DNA of 6,806 nt from an uncultured Clostridia bacterium (GTDB lineage Bacteria > Bacillota > Clostridia > Oscillospirales > Acutalibacteraceae), in assembly GCA_937896885.1 (NCBI GenBank), contig CALBNX010000035.1:1-6806 (forward strand), written 5' to 3'. Below, in pieces: positions 1-6,636 of this stretch (position 1 is its first letter; the number at the start of each line of letters is the position of its first letter). Under the pieces are notes generated by a model. The model was given only the letters and a program-made list of their open reading frames with translations, was not told the DNA's origin and ran no database searches. Position numbers and translations under genes: made by a program.

Positions 1-55
1 GAGCAGCGGTCTCCAAAACCGCGTGCCGAGGGTTCGAATCCTTCTGCCCCTGCCA
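1..55 (+). tRNA. tRNA-Trp (anticodon CCA), 5' part missing
   Basis: This is the 3' two thirds of a tRNA; the acceptor 5' strand and most of the D arm lie before the window. The anticodon stem pairs 6-10 with 18-22 around loop CTCCAAA, which puts anticodon CCA at 13-15 and reads the Trp codon UGG. A 5-base variable loop (23-27) follows. The T stem pairs 28-32 with 40-44 around the canonical loop TTCGAAT. Bases 45-51 are the acceptor 3' strand, 52 is a G discriminator and 53-55 an encoded CCA. Purine-G discriminators are typical of bacterial tRNA-Trp. All visible positions pair normally, so it looks functional. Confidence 0.95.
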
Positions 56-59
56 CCCC

Positions 60-120
60 AAAACCCTCGCAAACCCTTGATATATAAGGCTTTGTGGGGG
101 TTTTGCTCTTTTATTTTTTT
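60..120 (+). terminator. Rho-independent terminator of the tRNA-Trp transcript
   Basis: A very long inverted repeat begins five bases after the tRNA CCA. Bases 60-78 pair with 86-104 (19 positions, one C-C mismatch at 74/90) around the 7-base loop 79-85. The right arm ends in TTTT and is followed by a T-rich tract to 120. Two of the pairs (67/97 and 69/95) are G-U only in plus-strand RNA and would be A-C mismatches on the other strand, so the hairpin is built for plus-strand transcription. Confidence 0.85.
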
Positions 121-159
121 AATTTCAAATTCTGTAATTTAGGGGTATTTTATGAAATA

Positions 160-181
160 AATGCAAGTCAAATGCAAGTCA
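160..181. repeat. Perfect tandem pair of the 11-mer AATGCAAGTCA
   Basis: AATGCAAGTCA occurs at 160-170 and again, immediately adjacent, at 171-181. It lies in a gene-free, AT-rich stretch (105-251) just downstream of the tRNA gene and its terminator. Short direct repeats beside a tRNA 3' end resemble arm-type binding sites of tyrosine recombinases, but no integrase gene and no second copy of the tRNA 3' end is present here, so that role is only a guess. No gene is seen between 105 and 251. Confidence 0.75.
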
Positions 182-251
182 GCAAAAAATGCTCGCAAAT
201 ATCTTTTAATTTTATTTGTTTTATTATTTTAGACTAATTAAATTTTTGTGC

Positions 252-290
252 AAAAAAAATCCCCCTACACCTTAATTGGTATAGGGGGAT
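252..290 (-). terminator. Rho-independent terminator of the 61-codon gene
   Basis: Bases 259-271 and 278-290 form a 13-bp stem with loop 272-277. On the minus strand it is followed by a run of U (A252-258 on plus). It begins seven bases past the stop codon of the small gene. Position 268/281 is a G-U pair in minus-strand RNA but a C-A mismatch in plus-strand RNA, which fits use by the minus-strand gene. Confidence 0.88.
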
Positions 291-297
291 AAAATTA

Positions 298-483
298 TTA
301 CTTTTTAACCATAAGTGACCTGAAATAATTATCAATCGCAACTACAGTGCAGTTGCTTAATCTATCAAGTTCACTTTTTGAAGGTAACGGTATGTGCATT
401 TCTTTAAGTATATCGCACTTAAAATTTACATATTCTCTACCTTCAAGGTTTATTGTTTTATATTTTTTCTTTTTTCGTTCCAT
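298..483 (-). CDS. Small basic hypothetical protein, 61 aa
   Basis: This is an unrecognised small open frame ending directly before a strong matching terminator, which is the best evidence that it is a real gene. The product starts with a lysine-rich basic run (MERKKKKYK) and is otherwise soluble in character, with one or two likely helices around DILKEM and SKSELDRL. There is no signal peptide or membrane segment, and its two cysteines (23 and 45) form no known motif. The ATG at 481-483 is the first usable start: an in-frame TAA lies nine codons upstream (508-510). The nearest Shine-Dalgarno-like sequence (AAAAAGGA, minus strand) sits about 14 bases from the ATG, longer than ideal, so translation may be weak. 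The start codon falls inside a 12-bp repeat (477-488). No function is assigned. Confidence 0.55.
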   Translation of the reverse strand: MERKKKKYKTINLEGREYVNFKCDILKEMHIPLPSKSELDRLSNCTVVAIDNYFRSLMVKK

Positions 484-524
484 ATAAAGTCGTCCAATCC
501 TTTTTGATTAGAGTTCCATATAAA
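477..524. repeat. Direct repeat GTTCCATATAAA, two copies 36 bp apart
   Basis: The 12-mer GTTCCATATAAA is present at 477-488 and 513-524 without mismatch. The first copy contains the start codon of the 61-codon gene (read on the minus strand as TTTATATGGAAC); the second contains an ATG that meets a stop after two further codons. The duplication could have copied a translation start region. Confidence 0.7.
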
Positions 525-727
525 CGTGGCGTATGAATGCGTAGTGAGCAAGCACATAAAAAGCCCTTTCTTTCATACTTCTATGCAATAAATAAAAACT
601 CTTTTTAATTATTGCTTTCTTCTCTCACATTCGCTTACAGTTTGCCCTAAAACCGTTTTCGCTCTTTATTCGGGATTATTCTTTATTTCACTCCGAAAGT
701 CATATAAATTGGTTGAGATTTCGAAAC
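484..727. other. Non-coding spacer with a strong hairpin; possible structured or repetitive element
   Basis: No convincing gene lies between the small gene and the terminator of the large gene. The most marked element is an inverted repeat, 585-598 against 602-615 (14 positions, one A-A mismatch, loop CTC), which is too A/T-rich to look like a classic terminator. On the minus strand, further pairing is possible around it: GAATG with CATTC and TGAG with CTCA, enclosing the hairpin. A minus-strand promoter for the small gene should lie here, but no clean -35/-10 pair at 17-base spacing was found. Confidence 0.5.
585..615. repeat. Inverted repeat with 14-position stem
   Basis: GCAATAAATAAAAA (585-598) and TTTTTAATTATTGC (602-615) are inverse complements except at 592/608, with a 3-base loop. 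The stem is mostly A-T, lacks a GC-rich core and has no U tract beyond it, so it reads as a structural element within the spacer. Confidence 0.7.
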
Positions 728-756
728 AAAAAAGAACCACTCGGTTGAGTAGTTCT
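728..756 (-). terminator. Rho-independent terminator of the large dockerin gene
   Basis: Bases 733-742 pair with 747-756 around loop GGTT (743-746). On the minus strand the stem is followed by six U (A728-733 on plus). It lies about 15 bases past the stop codon of the large gene. The 738/751 position is a G-U pair only in minus-strand RNA, again matching the gene's direction. Confidence 0.9.
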
Positions 757-771
757 CATTTGATTTATTGT

Positions 772-3700
772 TTAAGAAAGTGTAATCATTCTGTTAAGAT
801 ACAAATCTAAATATATCGCATCAAAGCCATCAACTGCTCCGTCTTTATTAATATCTGCGGCTTGCTTTTGCTCATCAGTTAAAGTTAACAGCACATTTGC
901 AACTGCTACAATCATTTCATAGTCATCGACATCAACTTTACCATTTCCGTCAACATCGCCAGTTAACATTTTATATTCTGCAATAACTTTAACCACTGCA
1001 AATCCATAATAATTATAATCCTCATCTGTTACAAGGCGAATCTTAACTGTATCGCCATCTAATGTAATAGTTTGTGAAGCAAGCTCCGAACCTGTATACT
1101 CACCAATCAGTTTATTATTTCCATCATAAATATAAATGAAGTCATAGCCTTCCTCTACATAAGTATCGTCAGAGAATGTGACTGAAATGCTTATTGCATT
1201 TTCTTTATAAATAGTCCATGTTTCATCACAATCACTTTCATAATCATGCTTAGATTCAACAAAGCTGTTAGATTTTCCACAAACTTCACAAACTCCATCG
1301 ATAAAACTGTGCGATACAATATCTACATAATTAGCGAATCTATCTTCTTCACAAATACTACATTTGTAAATATCATATCCTTTTTCCGTGCAAGATGGTT
1401 CTTTGATAAATTCTAAACTTACCTCATTACCATTGGTTTCATAATGAATAACTGATTGAATTATCTTGTTGTTATTAGAACCAATCATTATTGCATTCCA
1501 TTGCGTTTCTGTTCCTGAGTACAAAATATGCCATATATTACAACAGTTTTCAAACGCATCATTGCCTATTGAAATTACACTACTTGGAATTACAATGCTT
1601 ATTAAATCAGTACAAGTGTCAAAAGCTGAATCCGCAATAACTCTCGTACCTGTTTTCACCGTATAAGCAACATTCACTTTTTCCTTTGCTTCTATTAAAC
1701 AATTACCTATGTAAAGAACATTATCTTGCCAATTATTCTCATCATTATAATAACCGGTATTGTTAAACGCATCTGAACCAATACCAACAACGCTACTAGG
1801 AATTGTAATATTTGTTAAATCAGTGCAGTTTTCAAATGCATTATCAGCAATTTCGGTAATTGTGTAGCCGTCAAGATTAGATGGAATAGTAAGATTTGTT
1901 CTTTTGTCAAAATACTCAACAATTCTTGCTGTTTTGTCAGTCTCTGAAATCACTTCATATTTAAATGCAAGGTTATCAGGTAATTCACCAAAATATGCTT
2001 CTGCATTTGTTACGGCAAACCCATAGCAGGTAACCTTATCATTAGAAACAAGCTGAATTTTCACAGTATCACCCGGAATCATTATCGTTTTTCCCGATAA
2101 CTCATCACCTGTATAAGTGGCAAAAAGATTATCACCACTATAAATGTGAATATAATCACCATCTGTTTCAATGAATGTGCTTTCGGCGAAAGTCATATTA
2201 ATTGCCGTCGCACCTTTTTTAGTAATCGTCCATGTTTCGTTACAGTTATTACTATAATTATGTTCTGATTCGATTACAAAACCGGCATCATAATCATTCT
2301 TTTCTAAAACTGCATAAGAAACATTGTCGTTTACTACTTTTTCTTCATCAGTTATTGCAGTTTCAAAGCAAATATGCCCAAGGCTCAATTCATCATACTC
2401 TACTTTTGCTTTATCTATAACATATTGCACATCATACATATCACCCTGACACATATCACCGATGAAAACTCTTTCCAACAATGTTCCATTTGTATCAACT
2501 GACTTCACATTAACTTGAACATCATTAGCAATTATAGGATTATTATTTTTGAGAGTTGCGTTTAAAAGGAAGTATCCACCCATATCATTAACAGTTATAT
2601 CACTTAAAGAAACATCAGCATAGCCTATTTCCATGCTATCTTCATTATTAGACAAATCACTTTCGACTGTGTTTTCTAATACTGCAGAAACCATCAATGT
2701 TGTCTGGGCATAGTTTTCAGGAACAAGATAATCCATCTCTATTATTGTTTCTGAACCTGACAGTAACGAAACCTCTTTTGATACTGTTGTTTCACTTCCA
2801 AGAGTATCTCTGACTGTGATTTCAACATTGCTGATGTCTGTAGTTCCATTATTTTTTAGGTTCACAGAAATAGGCGCCGTCTCGCCTGTTACAAATGAAG
2901 ATTCATCAACATAGACTATTGATGCCTCTACATCAGAAAAATCAGCGGATGTCATATAGCAATAGTCTGTCTGTCCATTTACATATTCATTTTCTTCAAG
3001 CGTTCTTTCTGTTCTATTAAACAGTGCGTGAAGTTCGCCATCCTGATACACTGTTGACACATTATGCAAAAGTGCACCAAACTGAGTAATTTGAACAGGC
3101 TCACTCCAAACACCATTTGAATATTTACATCTCCAAAGTTCTGTACCTGCATCTGATACTTCTGACCAAATAAGAATGGTTGACACACCATCATTCATTA
3201 TCTGCAAATCACCATTTATCGTTCCGTATGATGTAACTGCAGTTTTAATTTCACCGTTTTGTTCATAAGAAATTGAATTATTATCAGCAAAGAACAAAGT
3301 GTCAATATCATCAAGAACACCATAAGCAACTGTGAAAATAGAGTCTGCACTTTCAACACTAAATTGTTTAAGATTACCATTATTTACCGTAAACGCACCA
3401 ATATCTTCACTTGAAACATTACCATCAACATCCATTGTAAAGGAAACCTGAGGTTTGCCTGATTCGACATTACACTTCAAGTCAATAATACGATTAAGTT
3501 CTTCTTGTACAGTTTCAATAGTATCATCTTCAGTTGAATGTTTATATATAGTGTTTGTACCTACTGTAGTTAAATCATTTTTAGAATTCTGTACCCAATA
3601 TAACACTGCTTGAGAATTTTCAACTACCATACCTAAAGAATACTCATATGTATTATTGTCTGTTAATACTTTTTCAGTTTCAAAAGCATCTTCACTTACA

Positions 3701-6630
3701 TTGTATTTTGCAATGCAAACTTCAGTTTCAGTTAATGCTGAATCAATTGAGTCCGCATCAGCTTCTGTCAATTCACGAGTGTAATCCTGCCATGCAATAT
3801 ATACAGTCTCACCGTCTGTTGCAAGAACGGGATTATCATCATTAGTGCCATCATCAGAAACTGCTTTTGGCTCACCCCAAACTCCATTTTCATATATTGA
3901 GTAAACAAGTCTGAGACGATTGTAAGTATCGCGGTCTGAATTATCTTCAATCCAAGCCATCATCATTCTGCCGTCATTGAGGGCAATTAACTCAGCCTGA
4001 CTATTTTTGTAAACCGATGTTTGAAGGTCTTTTACAGATAACCCATTATCTGTTGATTGTGTGCTTCCGTAAAAATTATTAGCATAAACTGAATTGCCAA
4101 GCCAGTCAGATGTTTTATCAGCATAATCACGAGAAATGACTGTTGTTTCAGTTTCTACAGAATCTATTGATACCAAAGCATTCATTCGTCTTGCTAAAAT
4201 GTAAGTTACATTTGTTCCATCGTAATATTTATCGCAAAGCACTACTGAACCATCAATAAGAACTTTTTTACCGCTCCAAATTCCAAACTCACCCTCAACA
4301 CCTAACTCACCTGTGAGTTTTGCAACAAAATGATTCTCTGTCAAGTTCAACATAATTGGAAGAGAACCCTTTCCATAAAGGCCACCAGAAAGTGCACCTT
4401 TAACACCAATGCCGCCGCCTAAAGTAAATTCAGGTGCTAATTCTATAGCCCAACCGAAATCAAAAGGAACATCAGAATCAGGCACATGTCGAACAGCTTG
4501 AAATTGCAATGCAACACTTGCTCCGGCTTTAATATAACCATAAACCGGAATCACCCACACTGTACCTTGTTGAGTATATTTGAATGTAAATTTTCCGGCA
4601 AGTTCACCACAACAATCTGTAAAGATAAATTCACCATTTACAATATAACCCTCAGCATAACCCAAAAGGCTTAAATCAAAATTTTTACCCGTAGTTTTAT
4701 AATCCCTACCAAAAAGAGCTTTATATGCTTTTAATTCTTCGGTCACATCTTCTGTACTATCTTGTACGGAAGATACTAAGTCTTTAAATACTTCCCACTT
4801 ATAACCACTGCCATTTGTGGATTTTCCTGAAAGCACATCAACACCAAAAGAAATTTTGAAACGATTGCCCTCAACCTCAATACCTATAGGGAAGTTAAAA
4901 CCATCCAGCGAAATATCAGCATTACCTAAAAGCGGAACATCGTCATTAAACCCAAGAGTTAAGCCATCAGGACCAACAAGTGAAAAACTATTTTCATTAA
5001 GTGAAATTTCTGTAATATCAAGATTAAGTTTTACAGGTTCACTGGTTTCACCTGAAGAAGTTTTGACATAAGCATAAATATCAGCACCCGCTTCAAAAGT
5101 TTCGCACAAAGCTTGTGATGAAAATACACCTGTTGTACTTGTAATTTTGTGAGCATCGTCCTGAGATATTACATATTGACTTATTGTTGAGCCGTTACCT
5201 TTTGCAGTAAGAATTATATCATATGTTGTATCGGCCAATGCAGTTAAGCTTTCAGTCTGAATATCTGTGTATATTCCATCATAACGGGCATAAGCACCCG
5301 TTAAATATGCTTTACCATCCTTTTTATCTTTCTCCATATAGATTTTTGCACTGACAGGGTCATCTGACTCAAACCAAGAGTCAAGAACATCTGCAGGGAT
5401 TACATAGTCTTTATACCCATCACAAGAAAGCGTAACGGTTTTTCCTTTGTATTTTTCTGAAGAAAGCTGTGTTGACTTTGAAAATGTTTCTTCTAAACTA
5501 TGAGTTTTTATTTTAACATCATTCAAACACAAGTTAAGTGAAGCATCGTCAAGATTGAAGAAATCTATATTACATTCAAGGAATGCAGTTTTATTAAAAG
5601 CAGTAAGCTCAATGATATTATTTTCGATTTTTGATGATGATATAATTTTTCCGGTTTCAAGAGAGATGAATGCATAGCCATTTTTATTAGCAAAAGTTTC
5701 AGCATAAGAACCCAAATACCCATAAATTATTAAGTCTTTACAGTTATAAAACGCAAACGAATCAATTTCCGTTACACTTTCAGGTATTGTTACAGATGCT
5801 AAATTTGTACAATCCGAAAACACACGAAGTCCAATTGAGGTGACACTATTAGGAATGACTACATTAGTTACGGTGTCACTACCATAAAATGAATAGTCGC
5901 TGATATATGTAACATTTTGTGATAAAACAACATTTGTCACAAACTCATCGTTAAAATATATATTTTTTGCATAATATATCGGATTTGAAGAACCATTATA
6001 AAAAGAAATATTAACCCAATCATCTGCTGTGCTGTTATAATAGACATTATTTAAACTAGTACACATTGAAAAAGCGCTTTGGTCAATTGCTCTCAAACTT
6101 TTTGGAAGCGTAATACTACTCAAATTTTCACAGTTTCCAAATGTACAACGACCTATATTAGTCACGCCTTCTGAAATCGTCACACTTTCTAATCCGGAAT
6201 CGTAAAATGCAGACATTTGAATATTAGAAATGCTACCAGGAATTGTTATATTTGATAATCCAGAGCAATGGCTAAAAGCATGTTCACCAATATGTTCTAC
6301 ACTATCAGGTATTATTATATTTTGCAAGTTTGAGCAACCATAAAATGCACCAATACCAATCGCAGTCACATTATCAGGTATTGTTACACTTGTAATTCCC
6401 ATACAATCAGAAAAACCTCTGCCGGCAATTCTTGTGACGGGGTAACCACCCAATGTAGACGGCACAGTAATACTACCACTAATATGTTCGGTTACATCAA
6501 TTATATAAGCCTCGCCTTTATACACATTGTAAGTATAGTAACCCTCGGTATCTGCACTTACGTTAAACCCGAATACACCAATTGATAAAATAATAGACAA
6601 TATCAAAATAAAAGATAATAATTTTTTCAT
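772..6630 (-). CDS. Secreted modular LRR / beta-propeller / CARDB / CUB-like protein with C-terminal type I dockerin
   Basis: The 1952-residue product is exported and apparently non-enzymatic. Order seen: signal peptide 1-26 (KK, hydrophobic core, cleavage after VSA); LRR_5/BspA-type repeats 32-325; Ig/FN3-like linker about 326-540; unnamed Gly-rich beta module 541-800; beta-propeller-like repeats about 872-1228; two CARDB-like domains 1231-1441; CUB-like domain 1453-1546; second LRR_5 block 1557-1730; Cys4 motif 1744-1788; second CUB-like domain 1791-1886; type I dockerin 1889-1948. No LPxTG signal, S-layer domain or C-terminal membrane helix is present, so anchoring should go through dockerin-cohesin binding. 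No catalytic motif was recognised; adhesion or substrate binding is inferred from the modules. The ATG is preceded by GAGGA at 6-base spacing. It lies 22 bases after an upstream reading frame, suggesting an operon, and ends at a strong terminator. The frame is intact throughout. Confidence 0.95.
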   Translation of the reverse strand: MKKLLSFILILSIILSIGVFGFNVSADTEGYYTYNVYKGEAYIIDVTEHISGSITVPSTLGGYPVTRIAGRGFSDCMGITSVTIPDNVTAIGIGAFYGCSNLQNIIIPDSVEHIGEHAFSHCSGLSNITIPGSISNIQMSAFYDSGLESVTISEGVTNIGRCTFGNCENLSSITLPKSLRAIDQSAFSMCTSLNNVYYNSTADDWVNISFYNGSSNPIYYAKNIYFNDEFVTNVVLSQNVTYISDYSFYGSDTVTNVVIPNSVTSIGLRVFSDCTNLASVTIPESVTEIDSFAFYNCKDLIIYGYLGSYAETFANKNGYAFISLETGKIISSSKIENNIIELTAFNKTAFLECNIDFFNLDDASLNLCLNDVKIKTHSLEETFSKSTQLSSEKYKGKTVTLSCDGYKDYVIPADVLDSWFESDDPVSAKIYMEKDKKDGKAYLTGAYARYDGIYTDIQTESLTALADTTYDIILTAKGNGSTISQYVISQDDAHKITSTTGVFSSQALCETFEAGADIYAYVKTSSGETSEPVKLNLDITEISLNENSFSLVGPDGLTLGFNDDVPLLGNADISLDGFNFPIGIEVEGNRFKISFGVDVLSGKSTNGSGYKWEVFKDLVSSVQDSTEDVTEELKAYKALFGRDYKTTGKNFDLSLLGYAEGYIVNGEFIFTDCCGELAGKFTFKYTQQGTVWVIPVYGYIKAGASVALQFQAVRHVPDSDVPFDFGWAIELAPEFTLGGGIGVKGALSGGLYGKGSLPIMLNLTENHFVAKLTGELGVEGEFGIWSGKKVLIDGSVVLCDKYYDGTNVTYILARRMNALVSIDSVETETTVISRDYADKTSDWLGNSVYANNFYGSTQSTDNGLSVKDLQTSVYKNSQAELIALNDGRMMMAWIEDNSDRDTYNRLRLVYSIYENGVWGEPKAVSDDGTNDDNPVLATDGETVYIAWQDYTRELTEADADSIDSALTETEVCIAKYNVSEDAFETEKVLTDNNTYEYSLGMVVENSQAVLYWVQNSKNDLTTVGTNTIYKHSTEDDTIETVQEELNRIIDLKCNVESGKPQVSFTMDVDGNVSSEDIGAFTVNNGNLKQFSVESADSIFTVAYGVLDDIDTLFFADNNSISYEQNGEIKTAVTSYGTINGDLQIMNDGVSTILIWSEVSDAGTELWRCKYSNGVWSEPVQITQFGALLHNVSTVYQDGELHALFNRTERTLEENEYVNGQTDYCYMTSADFSDVEASIVYVDESSFVTGETAPISVNLKNNGTTDISNVEITVRDTLGSETTVSKEVSLLSGSETIIEMDYLVPENYAQTTLMVSAVLENTVESDLSNNEDSMEIGYADVSLSDITVNDMGGYFLLNATLKNNNPIIANDVQVNVKSVDTNGTLLERVFIGDMCQGDMYDVQYVIDKAKVEYDELSLGHICFETAITDEEKVVNDNVSYAVLEKNDYDAGFVIESEHNYSNNCNETWTITKKGATAINMTFAESTFIETDGDYIHIYSGDNLFATYTGDELSGKTIMIPGDTVKIQLVSNDKVTCYGFAVTNAEAYFGELPDNLAFKYEVISETDKTARIVEYFDKRTNLTIPSNLDGYTITEIADNAFENCTDLTNITIPSSVVGIGSDAFNNTGYYNDENNWQDNVLYIGNCLIEAKEKVNVAYTVKTGTRVIADSAFDTCTDLISIVIPSSVISIGNDAFENCCNIWHILYSGTETQWNAIMIGSNNNKIIQSVIHYETNGNEVSLEFIKEPSCTEKGYDIYKCSICEEDRFANYVDIVSHSFIDGVCEVCGKSNSFVESKHDYESDCDETWTIYKENAISISVTFSDDTYVEEGYDFIYIYDGNNKLIGEYTGSELASQTITLDGDTVKIRLVTDEDYNYYGFAVVKVIAEYKMLTGDVDGNGKVDVDDYEMIVAVANVLLTLTDEQKQAADINKDGAVDGFDAIYLDLYLNRMITLS
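790..966 (-). other. Type I dockerin domain (residues 1889-1948)
   Basis: Two EF-hand-like calcium loops are visible. In the first, D1892, D1894, N1896, K1898, D1900 and D1903 occupy positions 1, 3, 5, 7, 9 and 12. In the second, D1926, N1928, D1930, A1932, D1934 and D1937 do. The spacing between loops and the location at the extreme C-terminus are standard for type I dockerins, which bind cohesins of scaffoldins. Residues at the usual recognition positions 10-11 are V-D in loop one and G-F in loop two, so the two halves are not symmetrical. Confidence 0.93.
973..1260 (-). repeat. CUB-like domain, second copy (residues 1791-1886)
   Basis: The copy begins ESKHDYESDCDETWTI and contains DFIYIYDG and YYGFAV, matching the CUB layout (aromatic/Cys start, TWTI strand, acidic D-hydrophobic-YDG loop). 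It is roughly half identical by hand alignment to the copy encoded at 1993-2274. It directly precedes the dockerin. CUB-like folds usually mediate protein or carbohydrate binding, often with calcium. Confidence 0.75.
1267..1401 (-). other. Cys4 zinc-ribbon-like motif (residues 1744-1788)
   Basis: C1757-x2-C1760 and C1781-x2-C1784 form two knuckles, with C1747 and H1774 nearby; the second knuckle reads CEVCGK. This pattern (CTEKGY...CSIC...GVCEVCG) is common between LRR blocks in large Clostridia surface proteins and probably folds as a small metal-bound spacer. Metal binding itself is inferred. Confidence 0.6.
1441..1962 (-). repeat. Second LRR_5 (BspA-type) block with cap (residues 1557-1730)
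   Basis: It starts with the cap found also at the protein's N-terminus (KYEVI..., then IPSNLDGYTITEIADNAF) and carries repeats of the form IPSSVxxIGxDAFxNC, ending in the typical YSGTETQWNAIMIG motif. An insertion (about 1625-1660) separates two repeats. Two repeats are close copies even at DNA level (around 1567-1615 and 1789-1837). Confidence 0.88.
1993..2274 (-). repeat. CUB-like domain, first copy (residues 1453-1546)
   Basis: The copy begins ESEHNYSNNCNETWTI and contains GDYIHIYSG and CYGFAV, aligning end to end with the copy at 973-1260. The two copies flank the second LRR block and the Cys4 motif. Confidence 0.75.
2308..2940 (-). other. Two CARDB-like beta-sandwich domains (residues 1231-1334 and 1338-1441)
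   Basis: Each copy shows the CARDB signature: an early strand, an NLKNNG or TLKNNN turn, a regulated beta-sandwich, and a closing SDLSNNED or VNDNVSY segment. CARDB domains are adhesion-type Ig-like folds of secreted bacterial proteins and often act as rigid spacers. The first copy is the clearer one. Confidence 0.7.
2947..4017 (-). repeat. Beta-propeller-like repeats (residues about 872-1228)
   Basis: Blade-like units recur with small-residue/aromatic endings: NDGRMMMAWIED, DGETVYIAWQDY, NSQAVLYWVQNS, NDGVSTILIWSE and QDGELHALFNRT. Two blades share the motif NGVWGEPKAVS / NGVWSEPVQIT, as in sialidase/BNR-type propellers. The number of blades cannot be fixed by eye, and sialidase catalytic residues are not recognisable. 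Confidence 0.65.
4231..5010 (-). other. Unnamed Gly-rich beta module (residues 541-800)
   Basis: This block is rich in beta strands and glycine (DVPLLGNADISLDG, then TLGGGIGVKGALSGGLYGKG and ELGVEGEFGIWSG), interrupted by a short charged helical segment near 617-645. Its alternating hydrophobic/glycine strands look barrel- or sheet-like, but the host should be Gram-positive. Similar segments follow Ig-like linkers in other giant Clostridia surface proteins as far as I recall; no family name is assigned. Confidence 0.5.
5656..6537 (-). repeat. First LRR_5 (BspA-type) block (residues 32-325)
   Basis: After the cap (VPSTLGGYPVTRIAGRGF), repeats of 23 residues run with consensus IPxSVxxIGxxAFxxCxxL; IP pairs or equivalents fall at 84, 107, 130, 152, 175, then 259 and 282 after an interruption (about 197-235, containing DDWVNISFYNGSSNPI). 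The block closes with the usual GYLGSYAETFANKNGYAF motif. BspA-type LRRs mediate binding to host or matrix proteins in studied relatives. Confidence 0.92.
6553..6630 (-). other. Sec signal peptide (residues 1-26)
   Basis: MKKLL starts a positively charged n-region followed by a roughly 17-residue Ile/Leu/Phe core and a likely signal peptidase I site after V-S-A26, before DTEG. There is no lipobox cysteine, so the protein should be released from the membrane. Confidence 0.92.
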
Positions 6631-6636
6631 AGCTTT

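Noticed and set aside
66..199. CTCGCAAA at 66-73 and 192-199 as a short attachment-site core
   Set aside because: Eight bases with no flanking match is too little, and the first copy is explained by the terminator stem.
772..1260. LPxTG sorting signal or C-terminal membrane anchor in the large protein
   Set aside because: The C-terminus is a complete dockerin ending LNRMITLS with no hydrophobic helix or sortase motif.
1466..5071. Several open frames of 60-84 codons on the plus strand, and two on the minus strand in other frames, inside the large gene
   Set aside because: They lie wholly within the intact dockerin gene, have low-complexity or Leu/His/Gln-rich products typical of antisense or out-of-frame reading, and lack ribosome sites and terminators.
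5656..6537. Regular spaced DNA similarity that might suggest a CRISPR array or tandem repeat DNA
   Set aside because: The period is 69 bp (23 codons) and follows the LRR protein consensus; the DNA copies are diverged and there are no unique spacers.
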